From Litorilinea aerophila (GTDB lineage Bacteria; Chloroflexota; Anaerolineae; Caldilineales; Caldilineaceae), in contig NZ_VIGC02000029.1 in assembly GCF_006569185.2 (NCBI RefSeq), positions 1 through 64,000 on the forward strand: 64,000 nt of DNA, in the 5' to 3' direction. Positions 27,701-37,911 of the stretch are shown in pieces; the first letter of the stretch is position 1; each line of letters begins with the position of its first letter. The notes beneath the pieces are model-generated. The model did not search any database. It was not told the origin of the DNA and was given only the letters and a program-made list of their open reading frames with translations. Both the position numbers and the translations under genes were made by a program.

Positions 27701-30700
27701 AGTCGAAGGCCCACCCAACCCATCCGAGGGATTGAAACCAGCATATCCGCTGGCCAGGCAGACATGGTCGGAGTCGAGTCGAAGGCCCACCCAACCCATC
27801 CGAGGGATTGAAACCAGTACGCCAGCACGTTGCCCGTGGTGCCACTGGCTGGTCGAAGGCCCACCCAACCCATCCGAGGGATTGAAACTAACGGGCACTG
27901 CTTCAGAAGTAGCCACCCAGTTACGTCGAAGGCCCACCCAACCCATCCGAGGGATTGAAACGGACTGAAGGAGCAACAGCCATGAAGCGCAACGACTGCG
28001 TCGAAGGCCCACCCAACCCATCCGAGGGATTGAAACTCTCGTGAGGCCCACGGCAAGCGCCGTAGTTGTTCTGTCGAAGGCCCACCCAACCCATCCGAGG
28101 GATTGAAACCAGTTATCTACGCCGCTGGGGACGGCGCATCTCGCAGTGGTCGAAGGCCCACCCAACCCATCCGAGGGATTGAAACGCCAAAAACAAATCC
28201 ACCTGGATCCCGGCAGCATGGTCGAAGGCCCACCCAACCCATCCGAGGGATTGAAACCTCTTTTGACGAAATTTTGTCGAGTTTGAACGAGTTGTCGAAG
28301 GCCCACCCAACCCATCCGAGGGATTGAAACAATGTTTATCGTGTGATACAGGAGGCAACACCATGGGGTCGAAGGCCCACCCAACCCATCCGAGGGATTG
28401 AAACAACGGGAAATTCTACTGGATCGAGACGACAAGAACAGTCGAAGGCCCACCCAACCCATCCGAGGGATTGAAACCAATGATCCGAACATCGAAAGCA
28501 TCTGGTTGGGGTTGTCGAAGGCCCACCCAACCCATCCGAGGGATTGAAACGCCATGAAATGCGTCAATTGCGGTGCGGACATCGAGTCGAAGGCCCACCC
28601 AACCCATCCGAGGGATTGAAACGTCGGTCGCAGCTGCGCAGGCAACGGCCTTGCCGTGTCGAAGGCCCACCCAACCCATCCGAGGGATTGAAACCGGTAT
28701 CCGGCACGCGATTGCAGGCCGGGGGGCACGGTCGAAGGCCCACCCAACCCATCCGAGGGATTGAAACCCCGGTTGCCGTCGAACGCGCCCGGCGTCTCCT
28801 GGCGGGTCGAAGGCCCACCCAACCCATCCGAGGGATTGAAACAGCCACATTGACGATCCGGACATGGTCCGGGGGCGCGTCGAAGGCCCACCCAACCCAT
28901 CCGAGGGATTGAAACGGAAATATCCGGGGACCAGCTACGATTGGCCGACAGTGTCGAAGGCCCACCCAACCCATCCGAGGGATTGAAACAACTATGGAGG
29001 CACAGCCAGGGCCGAGAAGATGACGATAGTCGAAGGCCCACCCAACCCATCCGAGGGATTGAAACCATCGCCCTGGTGGGCCGTACGTCCATCTTCGCCA
29101 AGTCGAAGGCCCACCCAACCCATCCGAGGGATTGAAACCCGGGCAGGCCGGCCGTTCTGGTGGAGGGCGAGCTGGGGTCGAAGGCCCACCCAACCCATCC
29201 GAGGGATTGAAACAATCATAACCACCTGGGCCCGGCTGCAGCGTTCCAGTCGAAGGCCCACCCAACCCATCCGAGGGATTGAAACATCATCAATAGCGCC
29301 CACTCGGTGCAGCCACCGCACGTCGAAGGCCCACCCAACCCATCCGAGGGATTGAAACTACCTGGTGCAGAGTGGGGCCTAACGCCTGTTTCGTCGAAGG
29401 CCCACCCAACCCATCCGAGGGATTGAAACAGGCTAAGCGGGGATGTGGACATCGTGGAGGCGGTGTCGAAGGCCCACCCAACCCATCCGAGGGATTGAAA
29501 CCGGCGTGCGCGTGGACACGGCCACGCGTGCGCGTATCGGTCGAAGGCCCACCCAACCCATCCGAGGGATTGAAACCGGCGTGCGCGTGGACACGGCCAC
29601 GCGTGCGCGTATCGGTCGAAGGCCCACCCAACCCATCCGAGGGATTGAAACTCCGTAGTCGCCCGGCGCGCCCAGTTGACGGCCGGACAGTCGAAGGCCC
29701 ACCCAACCCATCCGAGGGATTGAAACCAGTTATATTGCGTTTTCTGCCAGGGGCAACACCAGGTCGAAGGCCCACCCAACCCATCCGAGGGATTGAAACA
29801 TCGCCAGCCAACAGGCCGACACCGATGAACAGCTGAGTCGAAGGCCCACCCAACCCATCCGAGGGATTGAAACACCATTTTCTTCCTGGCCGCGCTGGCC
29901 GTCTGGTGGGTCGAAGGCCCACCCAACCCATCCGAGGGATTGAAACTTCGATGATGCTCACGATCTCGTGCACCACGTAGAAGGTCGAAGGCCCACCCAA
30001 CCCATCCGAGGGATTGAAACTGAGAGGGCGCGGCAGGAGGCGGCCAGCATTCCCTTCGTCGAAGGCCCACCCAACCCATCCGAGGGATTGAAACAGCGTC
30101 TTCCAGCCCCACTGGGCGGCGTGGGACCCGTGTCGAAGGCCCACCCAACCCATCCGAGGGATTGAAACTCCTTCTCTCGTTCAGGGTTTGATCCTGACCA
30201 TACAGTCGAAGGCCCACCCAACCCATCCGAGGGATTGAAACAACTTCGGCAACATCTATGCGGGCCAGCAGATGTTGTCGAAGGCCCACCCAACCCATCC
30301 GAGGGATTGAAACATACGTCGTCTGACGGCATTTCGTGCTTCATGTCCGGTCGAAGGCCCACCCAACCCATCCGAGGGATTGAAACCTGCCAGAGAATTG
30401 TACATCGGGGGCCGTAATGTAAAGTCGAAGGCCCACCCAACCCATCCGAGGGATTGAAACGAGCCATTGTGCCTGCTGCTCTGTGGGCTGATGACGTCGA
30501 AGGCCCACCCAACCCATCCGAGGGATTGAAACGAGCCATTGTGCCTGCTGCTCTGTGGGCTGATGACGTCGAAGGCCCACCCAACCCATCCGAGGGATTG
30601 AAACCGCCTGACCGGCGCGCCGGTCAATGTGCCTGCCAGGGTCGAAGGCCCACCCAACCCATCCGAGGGATTGAAACAACAATCTACAGTTCGGAGTAGA

Positions 30701-33317
30701 GATTCTATAGGAGGGTCGAAGGCCCACCCAACCCATCCGAGGGATTGAAACCTCTTTGAGGAAGAGGAGCTACAAACGCTGATGAAGTCGAAGGCCCACC
30801 CAACCCATCCGAGGGATTGAAACGACATCTACAGGTGTCGCCTCTGCAACCATCCCCGAGGTCGAAGGCCCACCCAACCCATCCGAGGGATTGAAACAAA
30901 TCTGCCTGAGCTGTCCATATATGTGCGCCAGCTGGTCGAAGGCCCACCCAACCCATCCGAGGGATTGAAACAGGGAAAACGCCAAAAGAACCGTCGAACA
31001 GGTTAGGTCGAAGGCCCACCCAACCCATCCGAGGGATTGAAACGAACCGTATCTTGATGGCAGAATCGTTAATGTAGAGTCGAAGGCCCACCCAACCCAT
31101 CCGAGGGATTGAAACCCTCCTGACGATCTGGTAATCGAGGATTTGGCTGGCGTCGAAGGCCCACCCAACCCATCCGAGGGATTGAAACCAAACACAGACA
31201 GAAGGAGAAGGCAGCATGATTGATGTCGAAGGCCCACCCAACCCATCCGAGGGATTGAAACACGCAGGCGATATTCGCCGGAGGAGCCGGTGCTGTCGTC
31301 GAAGGCCCACCCAACCCATCCGAGGGATTGAAACAGGCTGAATTTCAACCCTGTATGATGGCCCTCGTTTGTCGAAGGCCCACCCAACCCATCCGAGGGA
31401 TTGAAACTGCCAAGAACTACAAGCAGCTCCAGGAATCTCGCTCGTCGAAGGCCCACCCAACCCATCCGAGGGATTGAAACGTGCCTCGTTGCCGATACTG
31501 GTATATTCCTCAACGCCGTCGAAGGCCCACCCAACCCATCCGAGGGATTGAAACCCGGCATGAGCACCAACTGGAACGGCGAGGAGAAGCAGCGTCGAAG
31601 GCCCACCCAACCCATCCGAGGGATTGAAACAACAGTCGGTCCCTACTGGGCGCTTACTGGGCGCTTACGTCGAAGGCCCACCCAACCCATCCGAGGGATT
31701 GAAACAGCGGAACGCTGGGGGCCACGGTAGGCGTGGATCGGTCGAAGGCCCACCCAACCCATCCGAGGGATTGAAACTAAAATGCACGATGGTACGTGGT
31801 GTTTTGTCCCTCGTCGAAGGCCCACCCAACCCATCCGAGGGATTGAAACCTTCGTCCCGCCCCTTCACCCGACGCCAGCCGGCGTCGTCGAAGGCCCACC
31901 CAACCCATCCGAGGGATTGAAACTTGGTGCACTTTTTTAATGTTGTTTCGGTTGACATGTGGTCGAAGGCCCACCCAACCCATCCGAGGGATTGAAACCG
32001 GGCCAGATGCCGAGATGACCAGGCCAGTGCTGCTGTCGAAGGCCCACCCAACCCATCCGAGGGATTGAAACTGACTCTGTCAAGATATCCCCGCTGTTAA
32101 GCTGGATGGGTCGAAGGCCCACCCAACCCATCCGAGGGATTGAAACAATCTGGACGCGTCCGGCGGGCTGGAGTTCAACAGTGGGTCGAAGGCCCACCCA
32201 ACCCATCCGAGGGATTGAAACCTCCACCAGGCCGCCGGAAACGAGATTGGCCGCAGGTCGAAGGCCCACCCAACCCATCCGAGGGATTGAAACTAAAAAG
32301 AACGGGCGCCGCCCCAAACGAGTTGAGACGGTCGAAGGCCCACCCAACCCATCCGAGGGATTGAAACTTTGTACTCTGAGGAATAAATCATGGCGGTGGG
32401 GGATGGTCGAAGGCCCACCCAACCCATCCGAGGGATTGAAACACGGAGCTGCACTACATCAATCGCAACCCGCGCCGGGCGGTCGAAGGCCCACCCAACC
32501 CATCCGAGGGATTGAAACTTTTTTTTCAGGTCAGCGATACTGATACCCATCCGGGTCGAAGGCCCACCCAACCCATCCGAGGGATTGAAACGCCGCTGCA
32601 CGTACCGGGTGCCCGGGTGGACAGGGAGGTCGAAGGCCCACCCAACCCATCCGAGGGATTGAAACCGATTTGCCAACACCTGTCGCACAGGCGCAACCAG
32701 GTCGAAGGCCCACCCAACCCATCCGAGGGATTGAAACTCCCTATCACCACACATTCAAACTCTGGCGTGCAAGGTCGAAGGCCCACCCAACCCATCCGAG
32801 GGATTGAAACTGTAGCATCCGATCACACGCGAGGCCGGGATCACGGTCGAAGGCCCACCCAACCCATCCGAGGGATTGAAACCGAATTGATCCGAGAGGA
32901 CATTTTGCGGGATTTCGCCGTCGAAGGCCCACCCAACCCATCCGAGGGATTGAAACCTGGACGAAGCGGTTCAATCAGCGAGCGGCGCACGTCGAAGGCC
33001 CACCCAACCCATCCGAGGGATTGAAACTGCGCCAGAACAGGCGTTCCAGGCGCTTCGGGCGCCGTCGAAGGCCCACCCAACCCATCCGAGGGATTGAAAC
33101 CACCGCCATCGCGCTGGACGACGACCACCGCGGCATCTGCGTCGAAGGCCCACCCAACCCATCCGAGGGATTGAAACAGCGTCCGGGTCCTGCCAGGCGT
33201 AGGCGCGCCGGTAGTGTCGAAGGCCCACCCAACCCATCCGAGGGATTGAAACTGCTCCGGCGTCGCTGTCGGCCTGCTGGTGCTGGGTCGAAGGCCCACC
33301 CAACCCATCCGAGGGAT
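18765..33317 (+). CRISPR. Type I-D CRISPR array, 199 repeats / 198 spacers
   Basis: The repeat is 37 nt, begins GTCGAAGGCC and ends GAGGGATTGAAAC; the first copy is 18765-18801 and the second 18839-18875. Manual counting gives 198 full copies plus a last one at 33287-33317 that stops after 31 nt, losing the TGAAAC end. Mean period is about 73.3 nt; spacers measured individually are 35-40 nt. No internal variant repeat was noticed. Orientation is set by the leader and cas genes on the left, by the ATTGAAAC handle, and by degeneration at the right end. Two spacers are tandemly duplicated, and several non-adjacent spacers are related to each other. Minus-strand frames through the array stay open only because the repeat lacks stops. 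No insertion sequence interrupts it. Confidence 0.98.
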
Positions 33318-33364
33318 GCCCCCCCTCTCCCACCACGCCAACACCACCCCTCTGGCCCCCAATG

Positions 33365-33373
33365 TGGTAAAAT
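33365..33373 (+). promoter_or_regulatory. Extended -10 of uvrC, probably leaderless
   Basis: TGG-TAAAAT (33365-33373) ends 6 nt before the uvrC ATG at 33380, so transcription should begin at or next to the start codon. No Shine-Dalgarno site is present. The element closely resembles the CRISPR leader's TGG-TATAAT. Confidence 0.5.
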
Positions 33374-33379
33374 GCAGGT

Positions 33380-35278
33380 ATGACACGGCAACTACCAGAA
33401 AAAGTCGCCCAAAAACTGGCCAACCTGCCCGACCGGCCCGGTTGCTACCTCATGCTCGATGGGCACGGCAAGGTCCTCTATGTGGGAAAAGCCGTCGTCC
33501 TGCGCAACCGGGTCCGCAGCTATTTCCATGCTTCCGCCCAACATTCGCCCAAAACCCAGGCCCTGGTGGAAGAGATCCAGGACATCTCCTGGTGGGTCAC
33601 CCAGACCGAGCTGGAAGCCCTCATCCTGGAAAATGAGCTGATCAAACGCCACCGGCCCCGCTACAACGTCCGCCTGAAGGACGACCGCCAGTACCCCTAC
33701 ATCAAGGTCAACTGGCAGGACGACTTCCCCAAGGTGGAGGTGGTCCGCCGGATGGACAAGGACGGCGCCCGCTACTTCGGCCCCTATACCAGCGCCCGCG
33801 CCTGCTACCAAACCCTGGACGCCCTCCGGCGAATCTTCCCCTACCTGGACTGCGACCGGGTTATCACCGGCCAGGACGAACGCCCCTGCCTCTACTACCA
33901 CATCAAAATGTGTGGCGGTCCCTGCATCGGCGCCCAAAGCCGGGAAGAATACCGCGCCACCATCCAGCAGCTCATGGACTTCCTCAGCGGCGACACCGAC
34001 CGGGTGCTGGGCCAGATGGAAGCCCAGATGAACCGGGCAGCCGAAAACCTCCAGTTCGAACTGGCCGCCCTCTACCGGGACCGGCTGAAGGCCGCCCAAC
34101 AAATCGCCGAACAACAAAAGGTGATCAGCGTCTACCAGGAAGACGCCGACTATATCGCCCTCGCCCAACATGAACGCACAGGCGATACCGCCGTCCAGGT
34201 CTTCATGGTCCGCCGGGGCCGCCTCACCGCCCGGGAGAATTTCATGCTGGAAGGTGCCGACGTGCCCCAGGAGGGCATCAACCAGCAGGGCCAGCTCATC
34301 GGCTCCTTCCTCCAACAGTTCTACGACAGCGCCGCCTTCGTCCCCCGCCTGATCCTGGTCCAGGCCATGCCCGATGACCACGCCGTCCTGGAAGAGTGGC
34401 TGGCCGGGAAACGAGGCAGCCGGGTGGAACTGCGGGTGCCCCAACGAGGCCCCAAACGAGAGCTCATGAAGCTGGCCCAGGAAAATGCCGCTGAATATCT
34501 CCGCCTCCAGGTGGCCGAATGGCAGGCCGATACCCACCGCCAAACCCAGGCCGTGGCCGACCTCCAGGCTGCCCTGGGCCTGGAACGTCCGCCCATGCGC
34601 ATCGAGTGCTACGACGTGAGCACCCTCCAGGGTACCCACACCGTGGGCTCCATGGTCGTCTTCGCCCGAGGCGTCCCCGCCAAGCAGGCCTACCGCCGCT
34701 TCAAAATCCGGGGGAAGGGCAGCCAGGGCGAACCCGACGACTTCGCCAGCATGCGGGAAATGCTGCGCCGCCGCTTCCGGCGACTGGTGGAAGCAATGCC
34801 GGAAGATCCCGGCCAGAAGGGGCGCAAACAGGACGAACAGTGGCAGATGGTGCCAGACCTGGTCATCATCGACGGCGGCAAGGGCCAGCTCGGGGTGGCC
34901 GTCGACGTGCTGGAAGAGCTGGGCCTGCGGGAACGCATCCCGGTGGTCGGCCTGGCCAAACGGGAGGAAGAGATCTTCTGGCCCGGTCGCCCCGAGCCCA
35001 TCTGGCTGAAGCGGGGCAGCCCGGCCCTGCACCTGGTCCAGCGCATCCGGGACGAAGCCCACCGCTTCGCCATCACCTACCATCGCTCCCTGCGCGGCAA
35101 AGCCCAGACCCGCAGCCTGCTGGATGAGATTCCCGGCATCGGGCCGGCCCGGCGCAAGGCCCTGTTGACCTACTTCGGCGGCGACCTGGACAAGATCCGC
35201 GCCGCCAGCGTGGAGGAGCTGAGCGCCATCCCGGGCATGAACCGGCGCGCTGCCCAGGCACTCAAAGAGCGTCTCTAG
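33380..35278 (+). CDS. uvrC: UvrABC excinuclease subunit C
   Basis: A 632-residue subunit that makes both incisions in nucleotide excision repair after UvrA/B damage recognition. The N-terminal GIY-YIG nuclease is marked by PGCYLM (~20) and VLYVGKAVVLRNRVRSYF. A Cys-rich region contains CLYYHIKMCGGPCIG. The UVR helix that binds UvrB is at ~205-240 (ENLQFELAALYRDRLKAAQQ). The RNase H-like 5' nuclease contains IECYDVSTLQGTHTVGS and LVIIDGGKGQL, and the C-terminus has two helix-hairpin-helix motifs (IPGIGPARRKALL and IPGMNRRAAQAL). Length is normal. It lies 62 nt beyond the end of the CRISPR array; the junction looks fortuitous. Confidence 0.96.
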   Translation: MTRQLPEKVAQKLANLPDRPGCYLMLDGHGKVLYVGKAVVLRNRVRSYFHASAQHSPKTQALVEEIQDISWWVTQTELEALILENELIKRHRPRYNVRLKDDRQYPYIKVNWQDDFPKVEVVRRMDKDGARYFGPYTSARACYQTLDALRRIFPYLDCDRVITGQDERPCLYYHIKMCGGPCIGAQSREEYRATIQQLMDFLSGDTDRVLGQMEAQMNRAAENLQFELAALYRDRLKAAQQIAEQQKVISVYQEDADYIALAQHERTGDTAVQVFMVRRGRLTARENFMLEGADVPQEGINQQGQLIGSFLQQFYDSAAFVPRLILVQAMPDDHAVLEEWLAGKRGSRVELRVPQRGPKRELMKLAQENAAEYLRLQVAEWQADTHRQTQAVADLQAALGLERPPMRIECYDVSTLQGTHTVGSMVVFARGVPAKQAYRRFKIRGKGSQGEPDDFASMREMLRRRFRRLVEAMPEDPGQKGRKQDEQWQMVPDLVIIDGGKGQLGVAVDVLEELGLRERIPVVGLAKREEEIFWPGRPEPIWLKRGSPALHLVQRIRDEAHRFAITYHRSLRGKAQTRSLLDEIPGIGPARRKALLTYFGGDLDKIRAASVEELSAIPGMNRRAAQALKERL

Positions 35279-35397
35279 CACCTCCGCCACCCAGGGCGGC
35301 GCTGCCCGCGCACCGCGTTGCAGTCTCCCGGCCGGATACCTTTGTCACGCATCCGGGGTACTGGCTTTTCACCCGCCACGACAGACTGAGACGTGCC

Positions 35398-37902
35398 ATG
35401 ACCGAACGGGTCCACAACCTGCATTCCGCCTACCAATATGTGGCCCAGTTGAACTTCCTGCAGGGACTCCCCCGGGAAGAGCTGGATTACTTTTTCCTCC
35501 AATCTCCCGACGTGCTGCGGGTGGTGGAGCTAGGGCCCCGGCAACAGCTCTTTGACCAGGGAGACCCGGTCCGTGCCATCTACGTGCTGCTGGAAGGTAG
35601 CGTCCACCAGGTGCGCATCCAGTCCGACCCGGAGCGGGGACGTCGGGCCACCCTGCGCACCGAGGTTACCCCCGGCGGTCTCCTGGGCCACTACGACCTG
35701 CTCTACCGTCAGAGCCACAGCACCCGGGCCCGGGCCCAGGTGCCTTCCCGTCTCATCGCCATCGACGCCGCCCTCCTCAACCGGCTCATCTCCCGCTTCC
35801 CCCGCATTCGGGATCGGCTGGTGCCCCGAGAACGGATTGCCCGGCTGCGTACCATCCCCCTCCTGGCCGAGGCGGACAACATCGCCATCAGCTTCCTGGC
35901 CGACGCCTGCCAGGAGCAGCAGGTCGAACCCGGCCACCGCTTTTTCAGCGCGCGGGACAACGCAGAGCTGTTCTACTTCATCGACCAGGGGCAGGTGCAG
36001 CTCCGTTGGCCCCAGGGGGAGCAGTACTACCTGGGCAATGGCATGGCCTTCGGATTTTCCAGCCACGTCTCCCAGCATCCCCTCCCGTTCGCCGCCATCC
36101 CCTACGGCTACGAAGCCATCGCCACCGCGCCCACCCGGGTTTTGGCAGTGCCTCGCGCACGCCTGATGGCCATCACCGATCTCCACCCCGACCGGGCCGC
36201 CTGGAGCTGGCTGGATGAAGCCGAAAGGCTGCTGCGGGATCTTCGCCTCTTCCACCGTTTTAGCGACGAGCAGCGGCGGATCTTGCTGGGCTTCATGGGG
36301 GCCCACCACTTTCCGCGCAACCACCTGATCGTGCAGCAGGGTGAAATGAACAGCAGCCTCTGGATCCTCTGGCCGGGGAGCTGGGCCCGGCTCCACGCCA
36401 TCGAAAACGGCATGGCCCTGGAGGCGACGCCGGTCTCTGGCCCTAACCACTTCAACGAGCTGGCACTGCGGGTGGACCATTCGGCCGAGTCCACGGTAGA
36501 GGCGCTGCCCCATAGCCAGTGGCTCCAGCTTCACCGCCAGGATTTTGAGGCCTTCCTGGCCCAGGAAGATCCGGCCCTGGCGGAACAGCTCTGGCTCAGC
36601 GAGCGGGCCAAGCAGCTCCTGGGCCGACAACAGCGGCGGGCCCGCTACCCCTGGCTGTTGGGCAACGAACGGCTGATCCTCTTCGAGCGCCGCCACTGGA
36701 TCTCCCTCTTCGGCAAAATTTGGCTGGGCCTGTTGCTCCTCTCCATCAGCGGCCTGCTCTCCCTGCTGTTGGCCCGCTTTGGCGACACATTGACGGCCCC
36801 CACCTGGCTGCCCACGCCCCTGGCCCTGTTGGCCGTCCTCCAGTTGGCCTGGGGCACCATCGACTACCTGAACGACTACCTGCTGTTGACCGACCAGCGG
36901 CTGGTCCTGCAGGAAAAGCTGCTCTGGATTCGGGAGACCCGCAAAGCAGCCCAGCTGGAGCAGATCCGCAATGTGGATGTGCACACCAACCTGTGGGGCG
37001 CGCTCTTGCACTATGGGGAACTGAAGATCTACACCGCCGCGGCGGCAGGCAGCATCGACTTTCGTTTCGCCGCCCACCCCCACGCCATCCGGCAGGCCAT
37101 CCTGGAACAGCAAAACCGGCGCCTGAGCCATTTCCGCGCATCGTCCAAAATGACCATCCAGACCATCCTGGAAGAGCGGCTGGGCATCCAGCTGAAGCTA
37201 CCAGGCCGGGTCCTCCCAGAGGCACCGCCGGCCCACCCGGAGGAAGTGGTGCCGTGGTGGCGTCGGGTGTGGGATTACCTGAACATGGGCAGGCATCTCC
37301 AGCGCATCGAGGAGGACCGGATCATCTGGCGCAAACACTGGCTCATCCTCATCTCCCAGCTCCTGTTGCCCGGTTCCCTGCTGCTGCTGGACATCCTGCT
37401 GGCCACGCCGGCGGCCATCCTGCCCCTCTCCCCGGAAGTGCGTCAGCTCCTCCAGCCCCTGGAGTTCGTCTTCTTCCTGGTGGGCATCTTCCTGCTGCTG
37501 TGGATCGCGTGGATCGTGGCCGACTGGCGCAACGATACCTACGAGGTGGATCGCAATCAGATCGCGGATGTGGAGAAAAAGCCGCTCTTTTTTGCCGAAA
37601 ATCGACGGACGGCCCTGCTGGGGGAAATCGAAAACATCGAGTTCGACATCCCCAGCCCCATCCACTACTGGCTCAATTTCGGCAATGTGCGGCTGCAGAC
37701 GGCTGCGACGGAGGGGCTCTTCACCTTTGATTGGGTGCCGGATCCCCGGGGCGTGGTGGAGGAGATCCGGCGGCGCATCGAGGAGTATCGGGAACGGCAA
37801 GAGCAGCAGCGGGCCCGCCAGCGGGCCCAGGAGTTGCCCGACTGGTTCGAGATGTACAACCGGGTCAGCCAGGAGTCCGGGCCGCCCCCTTCGGATAGCT
37901 AA
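35398..37902 (+). CDS. Membrane protein with three cNMP-binding-like domains and two bacterial PH domains
   Basis: An 834-residue protein. Residues ~15-140, ~150-265 and ~280-400 each resemble a cyclic-nucleotide-binding beta roll (e.g. QLFDQGDPVRAIYVLLEGSV, FFSARDNAELFYFIDQGQVQ and LIVQQGEMNSSLWILWPGSW). Their phosphate-binding cassettes are degenerate, so ligand binding is uncertain. A pair of transmembrane helices (~440-490) leads to a bPH2 domain (TDQRLVLQEKLLWIRETRKA, QLEQIRNVDVHTNLWG). After ~90 residues a second helix pair (~650-715) leads to another bPH2 domain (LGEIENIEFDIPSP). It ends with a charged helix EYRERQEQQRARQRAQ. It stands alone, 119 nt after uvrC and 9 nt from the convergent phosphoesterase. 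It probably senses a signal at the membrane face; function unknown. Confidence 0.75.
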   Translation: MTERVHNLHSAYQYVAQLNFLQGLPREELDYFFLQSPDVLRVVELGPRQQLFDQGDPVRAIYVLLEGSVHQVRIQSDPERGRRATLRTEVTPGGLLGHYDLLYRQSHSTRARAQVPSRLIAIDAALLNRLISRFPRIRDRLVPRERIARLRTIPLLAEADNIAISFLADACQEQQVEPGHRFFSARDNAELFYFIDQGQVQLRWPQGEQYYLGNGMAFGFSSHVSQHPLPFAAIPYGYEAIATAPTRVLAVPRARLMAITDLHPDRAAWSWLDEAERLLRDLRLFHRFSDEQRRILLGFMGAHHFPRNHLIVQQGEMNSSLWILWPGSWARLHAIENGMALEATPVSGPNHFNELALRVDHSAESTVEALPHSQWLQLHRQDFEAFLAQEDPALAEQLWLSERAKQLLGRQQRRARYPWLLGNERLILFERRHWISLFGKIWLGLLLLSISGLLSLLLARFGDTLTAPTWLPTPLALLAVLQLAWGTIDYLNDYLLLTDQRLVLQEKLLWIRETRKAAQLEQIRNVDVHTNLWGALLHYGELKIYTAAAAGSIDFRFAAHPHAIRQAILEQQNRRLSHFRASSKMTIQTILEERLGIQLKLPGRVLPEAPPAHPEEVVPWWRRVWDYLNMGRHLQRIEEDRIIWRKHWLILISQLLLPGSLLLLDILLATPAAILPLSPEVRQLLQPLEFVFFLVGIFLLLWIAWIVADWRNDTYEVDRNQIADVEKKPLFFAENRRTALLGEIENIEFDIPSPIHYWLNFGNVRLQTAATEGLFTFDWVPDPRGVVEEIRRRIEEYRERQEQQRARQRAQELPDWFEMYNRVSQESGPPPSDS

Positions 37903-37911
37903 GTCCCCCTG

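Noticed and set aside
18765-33317. Deduction of a PAM from spacers alone
   Set aside because: Protospacer flanks are not present in the window, so any PAM would be guessed.
18696-33423. Dozens of long minus- and plus-strand open frames across the array, with repeated peptides such as FQSLGWVGWAFD and RRPTQPIRGIET
   Set aside because: They are translations of the CRISPR repeat, which lacks stops in several frames. No ribosome sites, and spacer lengths shift the frame at random.
33392-35290. 632-residue minus-strand open frame opposite uvrC
   Set aside because: Shadow of the GC-rich uvrC reading frame; low-complexity Gly/Ala/Val-rich product with no recognisable domain.
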